Source: Bacteroides pyogenes
GTDB taxonomy: Bacteria > Bacteroidota > Bacteroidia > Bacteroidales > Bacteroidaceae
DNA: 64,000 nt
Assembly: GCF_014196225.1 (NCBI RefSeq)
Contig: NZ_JACIDI010000001.1
Span: forward strand, 62,001 to 126,000
Direction: 5' to 3'
Both the position numbers and the translations under genes were made by a program. Below, in pieces: positions 37,707 through 46,798 of this stretch; positions within the stretch are counted from its first letter, which is position 1; each line of letters starts with the position of its first letter. A model generated the notes under the pieces. The model worked only from the letters and a program-made list of their open reading frames with translations. It was not told where the DNA came from and searched no databases.

Positions 37707-38585
37707 ATGACTTCCGCCAACCTTCAAGAATGGATTGAGCATCCCGAAAAACTGGATAGGGATACGCTGTACGAGCTACGAAATATGCTTGCGAGATATC
37801 CTTATTTCCAGACGCTTCGCCTGTTGTATCTCAAAAATTTATATCTCCTTCACGATATCAGTTTTGGGACGGAGTTGCGCAAGTCCGTTTTGTATGCGGC
37901 TGACCGACAAAAACTGTTTTACCTCATCGAGGCCGGAAATTTTGCCATACAGCCGCGAAAAGAGAATATTGCAGCTGAAGAGGCTGTCGAAGAGGAACCT
38001 TCTGTCGACCGTACGTTGGCTTTGATCGACGCTTTTTTGGCTAACGCTCCTGAAGAAATAACCAATCAAACGGGTTTGCCCGATTACAGTACGGACTATA
38101 CGGCTTACCTGTTGCAGGATGAAGCGGCGGGTGAAGTTGCCGAACCGCACCATCGGCTGAAGGGATACGAGCTGATCGACCATTTCATCGAGAATAGCGA
38201 AAAAGATGCTCTTTTGCCGATGAGAGGGGGAACTGACAATTCTTCGGCAGGATTGTCGCGCAATGATTCGGAACCTTCTGCCGACCCGGAGTATGATGTT
38301 ACAGTGCATGAGAAAGAAATAAAGTCGGGAAACGAGAATGTTGCAGTGCATAAAGAAGTAAGCACATGCGCCGAAAGTATTCAAGATGATCGGGTGGAGA
38401 AAGAAGACGAGGATGACAGCTGTTTTACTGAAACTTTAGCTAAAATATACATAAAACAGCAACGATATTCGAAAGCTCTTGAAATAATTAAAAAATTAAG
38501 TTTGAAATATCCAAAAAAAAACGCTTACTTTGCAGACCAAATCCGTTTTTTAGAGAAATTGATTATTAACGCTAATTCAAAATAA
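37707..38585 (+). CDS. conserved hypothetical protein with C-terminal TPR-like helices
   Basis: A 292-residue protein without signal peptide. The N-terminal third (LQEWIEHPEKLDRDTLYELRNMLARYPYFQTLRLLYLKNL) and the C-terminus (ETLAKIYIKQQRYSKALEIIKKLSLKYPKKNAYFADQIRFLEKLI) are helical, the latter clearly TPR-like. The middle is acidic and low in complexity. I do not know a name. It sits 10 bp after lptE and 6 bp before secG, so it may act in envelope assembly or secretion. Confidence 0.78.
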   Translation: MTSANLQEWIEHPEKLDRDTLYELRNMLARYPYFQTLRLLYLKNLYLLHDISFGTELRKSVLYAADRQKLFYLIEAGNFAIQPRKENIAAEEAVEEEPSVDRTLALIDAFLANAPEEITNQTGLPDYSTDYTAYLLQDEAAGEVAEPHHRLKGYELIDHFIENSEKDALLPMRGGTDNSSAGLSRNDSEPSADPEYDVTVHEKEIKSGNENVAVHKEVSTCAESIQDDRVEKEDEDDSCFTETLAKIYIKQQRYSKALEIIKKLSLKYPKKNAYFADQIRFLEKLIINANSK

Positions 38586-38591
38586 CTAAAG

Positions 38592-38969
38592 ATGTACTTA
38601 TTATTGATTATTTTAATGGTTATAGCATCCTTGTTGATGTGCTTCATTGTGCTGATTCAGAATTCGAAAGGAGGCGGTCTGGCTTCCGGTTTCTCTTCAT
38701 CCAATGCAATTATGGGTGTGCGTAAGACTACCGATTTTCTGGAAAAAGCGACATGGTTCCTGGCTGCTTTCATGGTTGTGATGAGCATTGCCGCAGCTTA
38801 TGCCCTTCCGAGTGCTTCGGCAACGCAGGATGTGGTGTTGGAACAAGCACAGAAAGATGAACAGACTAACCCGTATAACATGCCTGCCGGTACGGACGCT
38901 CCCAAAACCGACGAAGTGCCCGCTCAATCAGAGCCTGCCACAGAGACTCCGGCGCCTGTTGCAGAATAG
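38592..38969 (+). CDS. secG: preprotein translocase subunit SecG
   Basis: A 125-residue inner-membrane protein with two hydrophobic helices (about 1-22 and 54-75), joined by the family loop QNSKGGGLASGFSSSNAIMGVRKTTDFLEKATW. A Pro/Glu-rich tail follows, a common Bacteroidetes extension. It is the small SecYEG partner of SecA, whose gene is at 18038-21355. Confidence 0.93.
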   Translation: MYLLLIILMVIASLLMCFIVLIQNSKGGGLASGFSSSNAIMGVRKTTDFLEKATWFLAAFMVVMSIAAAYALPSASATQDVVLEQAQKDEQTNPYNMPAGTDAPKTDEVPAQSEPATETPAPVAE

Positions 38970-39012
38970 CCTCAGGCTTTTCTGTCGGTAGCTGTTATAC
39001 TTGATTTGATAG

Positions 39013-39057
39013 GCGAAGCGGTAACTCTGTCCGGGTTGCGGCTTCGCTTACTTTTTT
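39013..39057 (+). terminator. terminator after secG
   Basis: GCGAAGC (39013-39019) pairs with GCTTCGC (39041-39047), extended inward by GTAAC/GTTGC, followed by a run of T. Confidence 0.7.
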
Positions 39058-39099
39058 GCGCCGGATTTATTATTAACTAACTATTTATAATTTAATAAA

Positions 39100-40764
39100 A
39101 TGGAAACTACAAACGGACTTCATCAAACATTAAGAGATTCGAGCGCAGCGCGTTGGACTGCTTTGTTGCTATTAGCTTCGGCCATGTTCTGCTCTTATAT
39201 TTTTATGGACATACTGTCGCCTATAAAAGATTTGATGCAGTCGACCCGCGGCTGGGACTCCACGGCATTCGGAACAATGCAGGGAGCTGAAACTTTTCTT
39301 AATGTATTTGTCTTCTTCCTTATTTTTGCGGGTATCATCTTGGATAAGATGGGAGTTCGTTTTACTGCTATTCTGTCCGGAGCGGTCATGCTTGTAGGGG
39401 CAATCATCAATTGGTATGCAGTAACGGAAATGTTTATTGGCAGCGGATTGGAAAGATGGTTTACCAATAATCTGAACTATATACCGGGATTCGATGAGCT
39501 GGGTATTTCTCCTTTTTATGAAGGAATGCTCGCTTCGGCTAAGTTTGCGGCTTGCGGCTTTATGATTTTCGGTTGTGGGGTAGAAATGGCAGGTATTACA
39601 GCGTCTCGCGGAATCGTAAAGTGGTTTAAAGGCCGTGAGATGGCTTTGGCTATGGGGTCGGAGATGGCTTTGGCGCGGCTGGGAGTGGCCACCTGTATGA
39701 TATTCTCTCCCGTATTTGCCAAGTTAGGCGGAAACATCGATGTTTCCCGGTCGGTGGCTTTTGGAGTCGTGCTGCTGATGATTGCGCTGATCATGTTCAT
39801 CGTTTATTATTTTATGGATAAGAAACTGGACATGCAAACGGGCGAGTCGGAAGAAAAAGACGAACCTTTCAAGGTGAGTGATTTGGGAAAGATACTTTCG
39901 AGCGGAGGCTTCTGGGTTGTGGCATTGCTTTGCGTGCTTTATTATTCGGCTATTTTCCCGTTTCAAAAGTATGCGGTGAATATGTTGCAATGTAATTTGA
40001 CTTTTAAAGAAATCGATCCTTCTTCTTTTTGGGCAACCAATACCGTGACCGTCATTCAGTATTGCATCATGCTGGTGGTAGCGGCCGCTGCGTTTGCCAG
40101 CAATTTCTCCAAGCGTAAAGCGAAGAAATATGGCCTGCTTATCCTGGCCTCCTTGGCTCTGGTGCTTTTCTGCTGGATGGGTTACAAACGCCAAAGCGCG
40201 GAAACGGTATTTGCGGTATTCCCTATTTTAGCTGTCGGCATCACCCCCATATTGGGAAATTATGTAGACCATAAGGGAAAGGCTGCGACCATGCTGGTCA
40301 TGGGTTCGTTGCTGCTCATTGCCTGTCATCTGATTTTTGCTTTTGTTCTTCCGGAGCTTAGAGGGAATGTCGTTGGAGGTTTTGTTGTCGCTTATCTTAC
40401 CATTCTTGTGCTGGGGGCGAGCTTCTCTTTGGTTCCCGCTTCTTTATGGCCGAGTGTGCCGAAGCTGGTCGATGCGAACATCATCGGCAGCGCTTATGCC
40501 CTTATTTTCTGGATTCAAAATATCGGGTTATGGCTTTTCCCGTTGCTTATAGGTAAAGTTCTCGATAAAACTAATCCGCAATTGGTGGCTGATTTGCGTG
40601 ACGGAGTCATTACTGCCGAAGAGGCGGCTATCTCTTACGATTACACTATGCCGTTGGTGATGTTGGCAGGATTGGGAGTCGCCGCTCTTATCTTGGGTTT
40701 TGTGCTTAAGGTAGTCGACAGGAAGAAAGGCTACGGGCTGGAGCTCCCCAATATCAAAGAGTAA
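39100..40764 (+). CDS. major facilitator superfamily transporter
   Basis: A 554-residue polytopic protein with about 12-14 hydrophobic helices. The cytoplasmic loop after helix 2 has DKMGVRFTAI, the usual MFS motif A position. A later loop contains GREMALAMGSEMALARLG, and a central hydrophilic stretch lies near residues 245-262. Larger than a standard 400-residue MFS protein owing to a periplasmic loop near 110-145. Substrate cannot be told from sequence. It follows the secG terminator and so is separate from the envelope operon. Confidence 0.82.
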   Translation: METTNGLHQTLRDSSAARWTALLLLASAMFCSYIFMDILSPIKDLMQSTRGWDSTAFGTMQGAETFLNVFVFFLIFAGIILDKMGVRFTAILSGAVMLVGAIINWYAVTEMFIGSGLERWFTNNLNYIPGFDELGISPFYEGMLASAKFAACGFMIFGCGVEMAGITASRGIVKWFKGREMALAMGSEMALARLGVATCMIFSPVFAKLGGNIDVSRSVAFGVVLLMIALIMFIVYYFMDKKLDMQTGESEEKDEPFKVSDLGKILSSGGFWVVALLCVLYYSAIFPFQKYAVNMLQCNLTFKEIDPSSFWATNTVTVIQYCIMLVVAAAAFASNFSKRKAKKYGLLILASLALVLFCWMGYKRQSAETVFAVFPILAVGITPILGNYVDHKGKAATMLVMGSLLLIACHLIFAFVLPELRGNVVGGFVVAYLTILVLGASFSLVPASLWPSVPKLVDANIIGSAYALIFWIQNIGLWLFPLLIGKVLDKTNPQLVADLRDGVITAEEAAISYDYTMPLVMLAGLGVAALILGFVLKVVDRKKGYGLELPNIKE

Positions 40765-40835
40765 GCAGGCAAAACAAAGATATTTGCTATTGGTTGCAGT
40801 TCGGCAAAGCAGGTAAGGTCTAAACAGTTTTTTGA

Positions 40836-41189
40836 ATGGCTATGGCTTCTAAAGAGAAAGTGAATCTGTTGCAGGTTATTCCCTGTCGTAGTCCGCGCAT
40901 CACAACATGTAAGGAAGGAGAGGAGACCGTTCTCTCCTTTCCTCGTTTTAAGAATGCGTGGATAAATCGTTATTTACTGCCGAAAGGCGTATCGAAAGAA
41001 ATTCATGTTCGTCTGGAGAAACATGGAGCGGCTGTATGGGAACTTATAGACGGAAGACGAACGGCAGGTGAAATTATAGAAAAACTCGCGGCGCACTTCG
41101 GCAACGAAGCGGGCTACGAGTCGCGTATTGCTTCTTTTCTTTTTCAGTTGCGGAAAGACGGCTTTATAAAACTGACCGTCATTGAATGA
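40836..41189 (+). CDS. PqqD-family peptide-chaperone-like protein
   Basis: A 117-residue protein with a PqqD-type winged-helix domain (AWINRYLLPKGVSKEIHVRLEKHGAAVWELIDGRRTAGEIIEKLAAHFG). PqqD proteins usually present a precursor peptide to a radical-SAM enzyme, but no peptide gene or maturase is next to it here. This may be a stand-alone form. Its end overlaps the convergent gene by 11 bp. The alternative start at 40842 is equally good. Confidence 0.8.
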   Translation: MAMASKEKVNLLQVIPCRSPRITTCKEGEETVLSFPRFKNAWINRYLLPKGVSKEIHVRLEKHGAAVWELIDGRRTAGEIIEKLAAHFGNEAGYESRIASFLFQLRKDGFIKLTVIE

Positions 41190-41460
41190 AAAGCTTCCAT
41201 AGAATAAAGAACAGGGCTACCGTGATACCGAATATAATGAGGGTTCCCCATGTGAAGTAGCGCGCGTCTTTTTCTTTTTTTATTTTCGTCTCTTTAATGA
41301 TGTATTCCATTTCTTCGGGCGTAGTATCCGGCATGGAAAGAGAATTCCCCATCTGCATCTTCTTCAATTGCTGATTTCTCCGTTCGCGGTTTAAGCGAGA
41401 AGCTTCTCTTCCTTGACGGAGCCGATGGATCATATCAAGCATGTGTCCTTCGCCGCCCAT
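41179..41460 (-). CDS. small single-pass membrane protein
   Basis: A 93-residue protein with a basic, charged N-terminal two thirds (RLRQGREASRLNRERRNQQLKKMQ) and one C-terminal membrane helix (YFTWGTLIIFGITVALFFILWKLFI). No family recognised. It lies 20 bp after the DUF4831 gene, so it is probably co-transcribed with it. Confidence 0.7.
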   Translation of the reverse strand: MGGEGHMLDMIHRLRQGREASRLNRERRNQQLKKMQMGNSLSMPDTTPEEMEYIIKETKIKKEKDARYFTWGTLIIFGITVALFFILWKLFIQ

Positions 41461-41480
41461 GTCTTTTTCGTTTTAAGTTT

Positions 41481-42545
41481 TTATCTGTTGTCTTCCCGAT
41501 CTATTTTCAACAACCCTCCGGTAGAAGTGTCGAAATAGACTTTGATGGTAGAGTTCTTGTTGAACAATACCGGAGCCAGATATTCCACAATCCCGAATTG
41601 AGTGACGGGTATTTCTCCTTCGTAGAGTTTCTTCCTGCCGTCTGTCAGTGTCACCAAAGCTTGTCCCGGCACGTTGTAAGCTATCCCCTCGAGCTTTTTC
41701 TTTTTCTTTTCGTCTTCTTCGGGGATGTTTATTTTCTTCAGGTCTTTCAGACTGATGTAGTAAGGCTCGCCTGCGAGGTCGTTAACGGCTACTATACCCA
41801 ATTTTCTGGAGAAACGGAAAACTATTTCTTTGTCGAATTCTTTGTCAGGCGTCAGGCGGACCGTGAAAGTTCTGACCTCTTCATCGCGTGTGCCGGAGAA
41901 CATTTCCGTCATCGCCTCTTCCTGCTTGTTCAGGTTGTCGAGCATAATTTTCAGCTGGGCGCCGTCTTGCGGCATATTGTCGGCCTGCCCGCGGAGAAGT
42001 GCGTTTCTGCTTTCGCGGATGTTGTATATTTCTTTGGCTACCAGTTCCGCCATTTTCGCGGTGGAGTTGGTCATAAGAATTTCTTCGGTGAGGAAATCGC
42101 GCGGATTCGTCTTTCGGCGTGTTGCCGCAACAAGCGGCTCCATCCTCTTTTCTTTTCCTCCGCCATAGGGTACATTGATCGATTCCACAATTCCGTCTTC
42201 CGTAAGCGTGAGCAGGGGAGCCACTGTCTTGTCTTTCATCTTGACGAAGTAAGTCGCTTCGCTATCGGGGATTCCCGCCGATCTGACCTTTATCCCGCTC
42301 AGCTCCCAGTATTCTTCGGCAACGACGGGAACGTCGGACATACGTAAGTAGCGGTCGGCATATTTGCCGAACTCTCCGGGCGTATAGCTGATTTTCTTCG
42401 CTTTTATTTCAATTTCGATTTCAGTTTTCGGCAGCATGTATACCACGCCGTAATCTTTTCCGCGAGTCACTCCTGTGAGAACTTCCGTTTGCGCATGGGC
42501 AGAAGTTGCCATCAGCAGGCCTGTCGCTATAATTAACTTTTTCAT
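41481..42545 (-). CDS. DUF4831 exported protein
   Basis: A 354-residue exported protein. The ATG at 42545 gives signal peptide MKKLIIATGLLMATSAHAQ; the in-frame ATG at 42596 lies upstream of the promoter box. The mature protein has the DUF4831 layout: an N-terminal part (GVVYMLPKTEIEIEIKAKKISYTPGEFGKYADRYL), a helical middle, and a C-terminal beta domain ending STGGLLKID. Function unknown; periplasmic or surface location expected. Confidence 0.87.
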   Translation of the reverse strand: MKKLIIATGLLMATSAHAQTEVLTGVTRGKDYGVVYMLPKTEIEIEIKAKKISYTPGEFGKYADRYLRMSDVPVVAEEYWELSGIKVRSAGIPDSEATYFVKMKDKTVAPLLTLTEDGIVESINVPYGGGKEKRMEPLVAATRRKTNPRDFLTEEILMTNSTAKMAELVAKEIYNIRESRNALLRGQADNMPQDGAQLKIMLDNLNKQEEAMTEMFSGTRDEEVRTFTVRLTPDKEFDKEIVFRFSRKLGIVAVNDLAGEPYYISLKDLKKINIPEEDEKKKKKLEGIAYNVPGQALVTLTDGRKKLYEGEIPVTQFGIVEYLAPVLFNKNSTIKVYFDTSTGGLLKIDREDNR

Positions 42546-42574
42546 ATTCGGTTCTTTTTCTTGGTTTAAAAAAA

Positions 42575-42582
42575 CAAAGTTA
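42575..42582 (-). promoter_or_regulatory. Bacteroides -7 box for the DUF4831 gene
   Basis: The minus strand reads TAACTTTG, 30 bp before the ATG at 42545. Confidence 0.55.
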
Positions 42583-42704
42583 ATGAAGTTCCGCATAAAC
42601 CGCTAAGTTCTTAACGTTTATTCGCTTACGGTTTTTCTTTTATTTGCCTGTCAATTGCCGGCGGTGTATAAGATAGGTCGTGACAAAGAGGCTGACTTTT
42701 TCTT

Positions 42705-44216
42705 TTATTCGCCTATCAATTGCCAGGCCTTTGGCAGATTGGAAACGATATCGCTTGCGATCAGTCCCGTCATTCCTTTCTTCTTTTGCGCGAGGTTTCC
42801 CGCCAGTCCGTGTATGTATGTTCCTATTTTGCACGCTTCTTCCGCCGTATATCCTTGTGCGGTCAAGGCTAAAACAATTCCGGTCAGCACATCTCCGCTA
42901 CCGCCTGTCGCCATGCCCGGATTTCCCGTCGGGTTGAAGTAGCACTTTCCTTCGGGAGTGATGATGGCAGAGTAAGCCCCTTTTAAAATGATGTGTACGT
43001 CGGCAGTCTGCGCCAGTTCGCGGGCTTTGGCCAGACGCTCGTAAGAATCCTGACATTTGCCTGCGAGACGATCCAGCTCTTTGGGGTGAGGCGTGAGGAT
43101 GCATCCTTTGGGCAAATGAGTCAGCTCATGCCGATGATTGGCGATGATGTTGAGCGCGTCGGCATCCAGCACCATCGGAGTCTGACACTGTGTCAACAAT
43201 TGGAGCAACGCCATCTCCGTCTCCGCGCTTCGCCCCAATCCGGGTCCGATGCCGACGGCCTGGTAGTCGTCCGTGTCGGTGGGCGAGGCGAAGCATGTCT
43301 CACTTCCGTCTGCTTCCACCATTGCTTCGGGAACAGCTGTCTGGAGGATGTCGTTGTTGCATGCCGGAGCGTGTACCGTAAGCAGTCCCACACCCGAGCG
43401 GAGACAAGCGCGAGCCGCCAAAACCGAAGCGCCGGCCATTCCTTTCGAGCCGGCGATTAAAAGAGCGTGCCCGAAGTTTCCTTTGTGGGCAAACCGGTTC
43501 CTTGGTTTCATCAGGTAGCGGATGTCTTCCGTTTCCAGTATTTCGTAATCTGTCTCGATTTCTTCGATGCCTTCCTTGCTCAACCCGATGTCCAATATTT
43601 CCCATTCGCCGATAAACTCCGCGTTTTCGGGAAACAGGAAAGCCAGTTTGGGAAATTGCAGGCTGAAAGTGACATCGGCGCGAATAATATTGGTTTTGAC
43701 GTTGAACGTGTTCTCTTCTCCCATCAGGCCCGAAGGAATATCGATCGACGCCACCGTTGCCGGTGAGGCGTTGATGTATTTCACAACCGCCGCGAATCCG
43801 CCGCTCAACGGCTTGTTCAGTCCCGAACCGAACAGACCGTCGATTACCAGATGTTCGGCAGTCAGTGTCGGGGGTGCGAACTGTGTGCTGATTTCATGAA
43901 AATCCACCTCCTCCATCATCTCCACCAATTCCTTGTTCGTTTGGCAGTCCGGCGAAAGTTTTCCTTTGATGTTGAAAAGGAAAACCTCTGTTTTATATCC
44001 TTTCTCCGCCATCATCCGGGCCACAGCCAGCGCGTCTCCTCCATTGTTGCCCGGTCCGGCAAAAAATGTTATCGGCGTTTCCGTGCCCCATCTTTCGGTT
44101 ATTTCTTTGGTAAGGGCTTGCGCAGCCCGCTCCATCAGGTCGATAGATGCAATCGGTTCATGTTCAATGGTATATGCGTCCAGCTTTTTTATACTGCCGG
44201 TAGGGAATATTTTCAT
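42705..44216 (-). CDS. nnrD: bifunctional NAD(P)H-hydrate epimerase/dehydratase
   Basis: A 503-residue repair enzyme for hydrated NADH and NADPH. The N-terminal half (1-215) is the YjeF-type epimerase domain (FFAGPGNNGGDALAVARMMAEKG, VASIDIPSGLMGE). The C-terminal half is the ADP-dependent dehydratase of ribokinase fold (HKGNFGHALLIAGSKGMAGASVLAARACLRSGVGLLTVHAP, NPTGNPGMATGGSGDVLTGIVLAL with the catalytic GSGD). The two-domain fusion is typical of bacteria. Confidence 0.95.
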   Translation of the reverse strand: MKIFPTGSIKKLDAYTIEHEPIASIDLMERAAQALTKEITERWGTETPITFFAGPGNNGGDALAVARMMAEKGYKTEVFLFNIKGKLSPDCQTNKELVEMMEEVDFHEISTQFAPPTLTAEHLVIDGLFGSGLNKPLSGGFAAVVKYINASPATVASIDIPSGLMGEENTFNVKTNIIRADVTFSLQFPKLAFLFPENAEFIGEWEILDIGLSKEGIEEIETDYEILETEDIRYLMKPRNRFAHKGNFGHALLIAGSKGMAGASVLAARACLRSGVGLLTVHAPACNNDILQTAVPEAMVEADGSETCFASPTDTDDYQAVGIGPGLGRSAETEMALLQLLTQCQTPMVLDADALNIIANHRHELTHLPKGCILTPHPKELDRLAGKCQDSYERLAKARELAQTADVHIILKGAYSAIITPEGKCYFNPTGNPGMATGGSGDVLTGIVLALTAQGYTAEEACKIGTYIHGLAGNLAQKKKGMTGLIASDIVSNLPKAWQLIGE

Positions 44217-44760
44217 TGTAATTTCTTTTTAGAGTTTATCGTACCACAAAATTACACAAAAACTCCGAGAATCGGCTGAAATCGGTTGTTATTTGCCATT
44301 TCCGTTCCGTTACGGGCGTTTCCTTTCATCGGCACGCTGTTTGGCGACTTCATATTTCAGGCTTCCTTTATTCCGGATCTTGCCTATGTAGATTGAGGTG
44401 GAGCTATGTTCTTTAAGGGAAACCTCCGTATTGAATGAAGAGAGGGCAATTGCTTGATTTAAATTTCAATTCTGGCAGATATGCAGGTGCTGGTTCATCT
44501 CTTCCGGCGCAGTTCGCAGCGGGTGTGGTTTTCTTGTCTTTATTTCTGCTTTGAGAGGCTTTTGGATGGCATTCTACTCGGATTCTCAGTTCGAAAGCGG
44601 ACAGTTGGGGTTCTTCATCTTGCGCAAATCTGTGGCTGGTTTTCCGGAGACGAAGCACGGGGCATGCTTTGGCTTTGGTTTCTCTGTTGCCTGTGGTCCT
44701 TTATCCGACGTTTGAAAGCAAAAGGCTGAGGCATTGAAAGCGGTGCATTTCCACTGGAGA
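44217..44760. other. spacer between nnrD and rpmE without a supported gene
   Basis: Holds the nnrD promoter box (44247-44254). Several short frames exist on both strands but none shows a recognisable domain, signal peptide or credible start. Confidence 0.5.
44247..44254 (-). promoter_or_regulatory. Bacteroides -7 box for nnrD
   Basis: The minus strand reads TAATTTTG, 31 bp before the nnrD ATG. Confidence 0.5.
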
Positions 44761-44761
44761 G

Positions 44762-44801
44762 GTAAAGAGAAAGGGACTGTCCGTATGCCGGGCAATCCCT
44801 T
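44762..44801 (-). terminator. terminator after rpmE
   Basis: On the minus strand AAGGGATTGCCCG (44801-44789) pairs with CGGACAGTCCCTT (44783-44771), with one mismatch and one wobble, and a T-rich tail follows. Confidence 0.7.
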
Positions 44802-44824
44802 CGTCTCATTCTAAAAAGATAGAA

Positions 44825-45079
44825 TTATTTCTTTTTACGATTACCGTAGCGGTTCATGAACTTGTCGACACGGCCGGCAGTGTCTACCAGCGTAGATTTA
44901 CCTGTATAGAACGGGTGTGACGTGTTCGAGATTTCAATCTTCAGCAACGGATATGTTTCACCTTCGAATTCGATGGTCTCTTTAGTTGCTACAGTTGATT
45001 TCGACAAAAACATATCGCCGTTTGACATATCTTTGAACACTACCGGACGGTATGATTCTGGATGAAGACCTTTTTTCAT
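44825..45079 (-). CDS. rpmE2: 50S ribosomal protein L31 type B
   Basis: An 84-residue ribosomal protein starting [18 protein letters not shown] and containing the family motif [30 protein letters not shown]. It has no zinc-binding cysteines, which marks the type B (zinc-independent) form. It is a single-gene unit with its own strong promoter and terminator. Confidence 0.97.
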   Translation of the reverse strand: MKKGLHPESYRPVVFKDMSNGDMFLSKSTVATKETIEFEGETYPLLKIEISNTSHPFYTGKSTLVDTAGRVDKFMNRYGNRKKK

Positions 45080-45157
45080 TTCAGTATCTGCTTTTAAAAA
45101 TTATATATTCTGTTACTATTTTGGTAAGAAATAGTGTAATGGTCATTTTTCAGTGCG

Positions 45158-45188
45158 CAAAGATAATGCATTTCAACGAAATAGCAAA
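45158..45188 (-). promoter_or_regulatory. rpmE promoter
   Basis: On the minus strand TTTG (45188-45185), a 19-bp spacer and TATCTTTG (45165-45158), a full Bacteroides consensus. It lies about 79 bp before the ATG. Confidence 0.75.
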
Positions 45189-45332
45189 GAAAAAGAATCA
45201 AAAAGAAAAGTTTGCCACGCAGAGGTGGCAATAACCCGCGGAAATATCTTTTAATATATTGAAATAGGATTAAATTATTATTATCAATGAGATATTTCCA
45301 CGTTCTCTTTTTTCTATTAAAAGGATTATTCC

Positions 45333-45340
45333 TACCTTTG
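45333..45340 (+). promoter_or_regulatory. Bacteroides -7 box for the aldolase gene
   Basis: TACCTTTG, 38 bp before the ATG at 45379; the -33 region is only T-rich. Confidence 0.6.
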
Positions 45341-45378
45341 CGTAGAATTTTATTCACTAACAATAAACTTTAAACAAA

Positions 45379-46383
45379 ATGATTAATTACAAAGATTTAG
45401 GCCTGGTAAATACCAGAGAGATGTTTGCAAAGGCTATCAAAGGCGGATATGCTATCCCTGCTTTCAACTTCAACAACATGGAGCAGTTGCAAGCCATCAT
45501 CAAGGCTGCAGTCGAGACTAAATCTCCGGTGATTTTGCAAGTTTCGAAAGGAGCCCGTCAATATGCCAACCAGACTTTGCTGCGTTATATGGCGGAAGGC
45601 GCTGTGCAATACGCAAAGGAACTGGGATGCGAAAAGCCGGAAATCGTTCTTCACCTCGATCACGGAGACTCTTTCGAAACCTGCAAATCTTGTATCGATA
45701 TGGGATTCTCTTCGGTTATGATCGATGGTTCTCACCTTCCTTACGACGAAAACGTTGCGTTGACCAAGAAAGTGGTTGAATACGCTCATCAGTTCGATGT
45801 GACTGTAGAGGGCGAGCTGGGTGTATTGGCCGGTGTGGAAGATGATGTTTCCGCAGACCACCATACATATACCGAGCCGGATGAAGTGGTTGATTTCGTT
45901 ACGAAGACCGGTTGCGACAGCTTGGCTATTTCTATCGGAACTTCTCACGGAGCTTACAAATTTACTCCGGAACAATGTCATGTAGATCCGGCAACAGGCC
46001 GTATGGTTCCTCCTCCTTTGGCATTCGACGTGTTGGATGCTGTGATGAAGGAGTTGCCCGGATTCCCCATCGTTCTGCACGGTTCTTCTTCCGTTCCTCA
46101 GGAAGAGGTGGAAACGATCAACAAATTCGGTGGAGCGTTGAAGGCTGCTATCGGTATTCCCGAAGAGTGGTTGCGCAAAGCTGCTAAATCTGCGGTTTGC
46201 AAAATCAATATCGACTCCGACTCACGTCTGGCTATGACGGCTGCTATTCGTCGTGTGTTTGCTGAGAAACCGGCCGAATTCGACCCCCGCAAGTATCTGG
46301 GACCGGCTCGCGACAGCATGGAGAAACTGTACAAGCACAAGATCATCAACGTGTTGGGCTCAGACAATAAGTTGGCTGAATAA
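45379..46383 (+). CDS. fbaA: class II fructose-bisphosphate aldolase
   Basis: A 334-residue zinc aldolase of glycolysis and gluconeogenesis that splits fructose 1,6-bisphosphate. Seen are the N-terminal AFNFNNMEQLQAIIKAAVE, the catalytic/zinc motif VLHLDHGDSFETCKSCIDMGFSSVMIDGSHLPYDENV, the EGELGVLAGVEDDV segment, IGTSHGAYKF, VLHGSSSVP and CKINIDSDSRLA. Length fits the class IIA/Y type. Single-gene unit. Confidence 0.96.
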   Translation: MINYKDLGLVNTREMFAKAIKGGYAIPAFNFNNMEQLQAIIKAAVETKSPVILQVSKGARQYANQTLLRYMAEGAVQYAKELGCEKPEIVLHLDHGDSFETCKSCIDMGFSSVMIDGSHLPYDENVALTKKVVEYAHQFDVTVEGELGVLAGVEDDVSADHHTYTEPDEVVDFVTKTGCDSLAISIGTSHGAYKFTPEQCHVDPATGRMVPPPLAFDVLDAVMKELPGFPIVLHGSSSVPQEEVETINKFGGALKAAIGIPEEWLRKAAKSAVCKINIDSDSRLAMTAAIRRVFAEKPAEFDPRKYLGPARDSMEKLYKHKIINVLGSDNKLAE

Positions 46384-46412
46384 TAAATATACTTTTAATA
46401 TATGATTGGATG

Positions 46413-46450
46413 AAGGCTGTGGCTGTCGATGGCGGTTACAGCCTTTTCTT
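46413..46450 (+). terminator. terminator after the aldolase gene
   Basis: AAGGCTGT (46413-46420) pairs with ACAGCCTT (46438-46445), followed by TTCTTATT. Confidence 0.75.
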
Positions 46451-46542
46451 ATTGTAGCGGGGCTCTTCGATGAGTTGTGGAATGCAGTGGTGGGGGAGGA
46501 CAAAAGCCGCTGTTGCAGGAGAGTGGTTTCGTTTCGTTCGAA

Positions 46543-46701
46543 TAAATGTTCTGCTTGTTTCAATCGGTGGCAGTATTCTGTTCAGGTAAAAGCTCTGCTT
46601 GTCTCAACCACCGGCAGTATTGTGCTCAGCTAAGGGCTTTGCGTGCTTCAACCGGCAGCAGTACGGTGCTCAGATAAAAGTTCTGTTTATTTTAATCAGA
46701 G
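46543..46701. repeat. 44-bp degenerate tandem repeat, 3.6 copies
   Basis: Units start at 46543, 46587, 46631 and 46675, exactly 44 bp apart. The shared pattern is TAAAAGyTCTGCTTGTyTCA, followed by an accGGCAGTATTsTGcTCAG-like half. Copies differ by about 20-30 percent. No reading frame of interest runs through them. The rest of 46451-46798 shows nothing else. Confidence 0.75.
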
Positions 46702-46798
46702 ATTTCGTTCCCTTTAAATTATTATTGTCCGCTAAACCATAATTATCTACTCCCAACTCGTTAGCTATTAACGTATTTCTATGGAGATATGCAACTTG

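Noticed and set aside
44413..44729. Several short frames on both strands between nnrD and rpmE
   Set aside because: They overlap one another, lack credible starts and show no family features.
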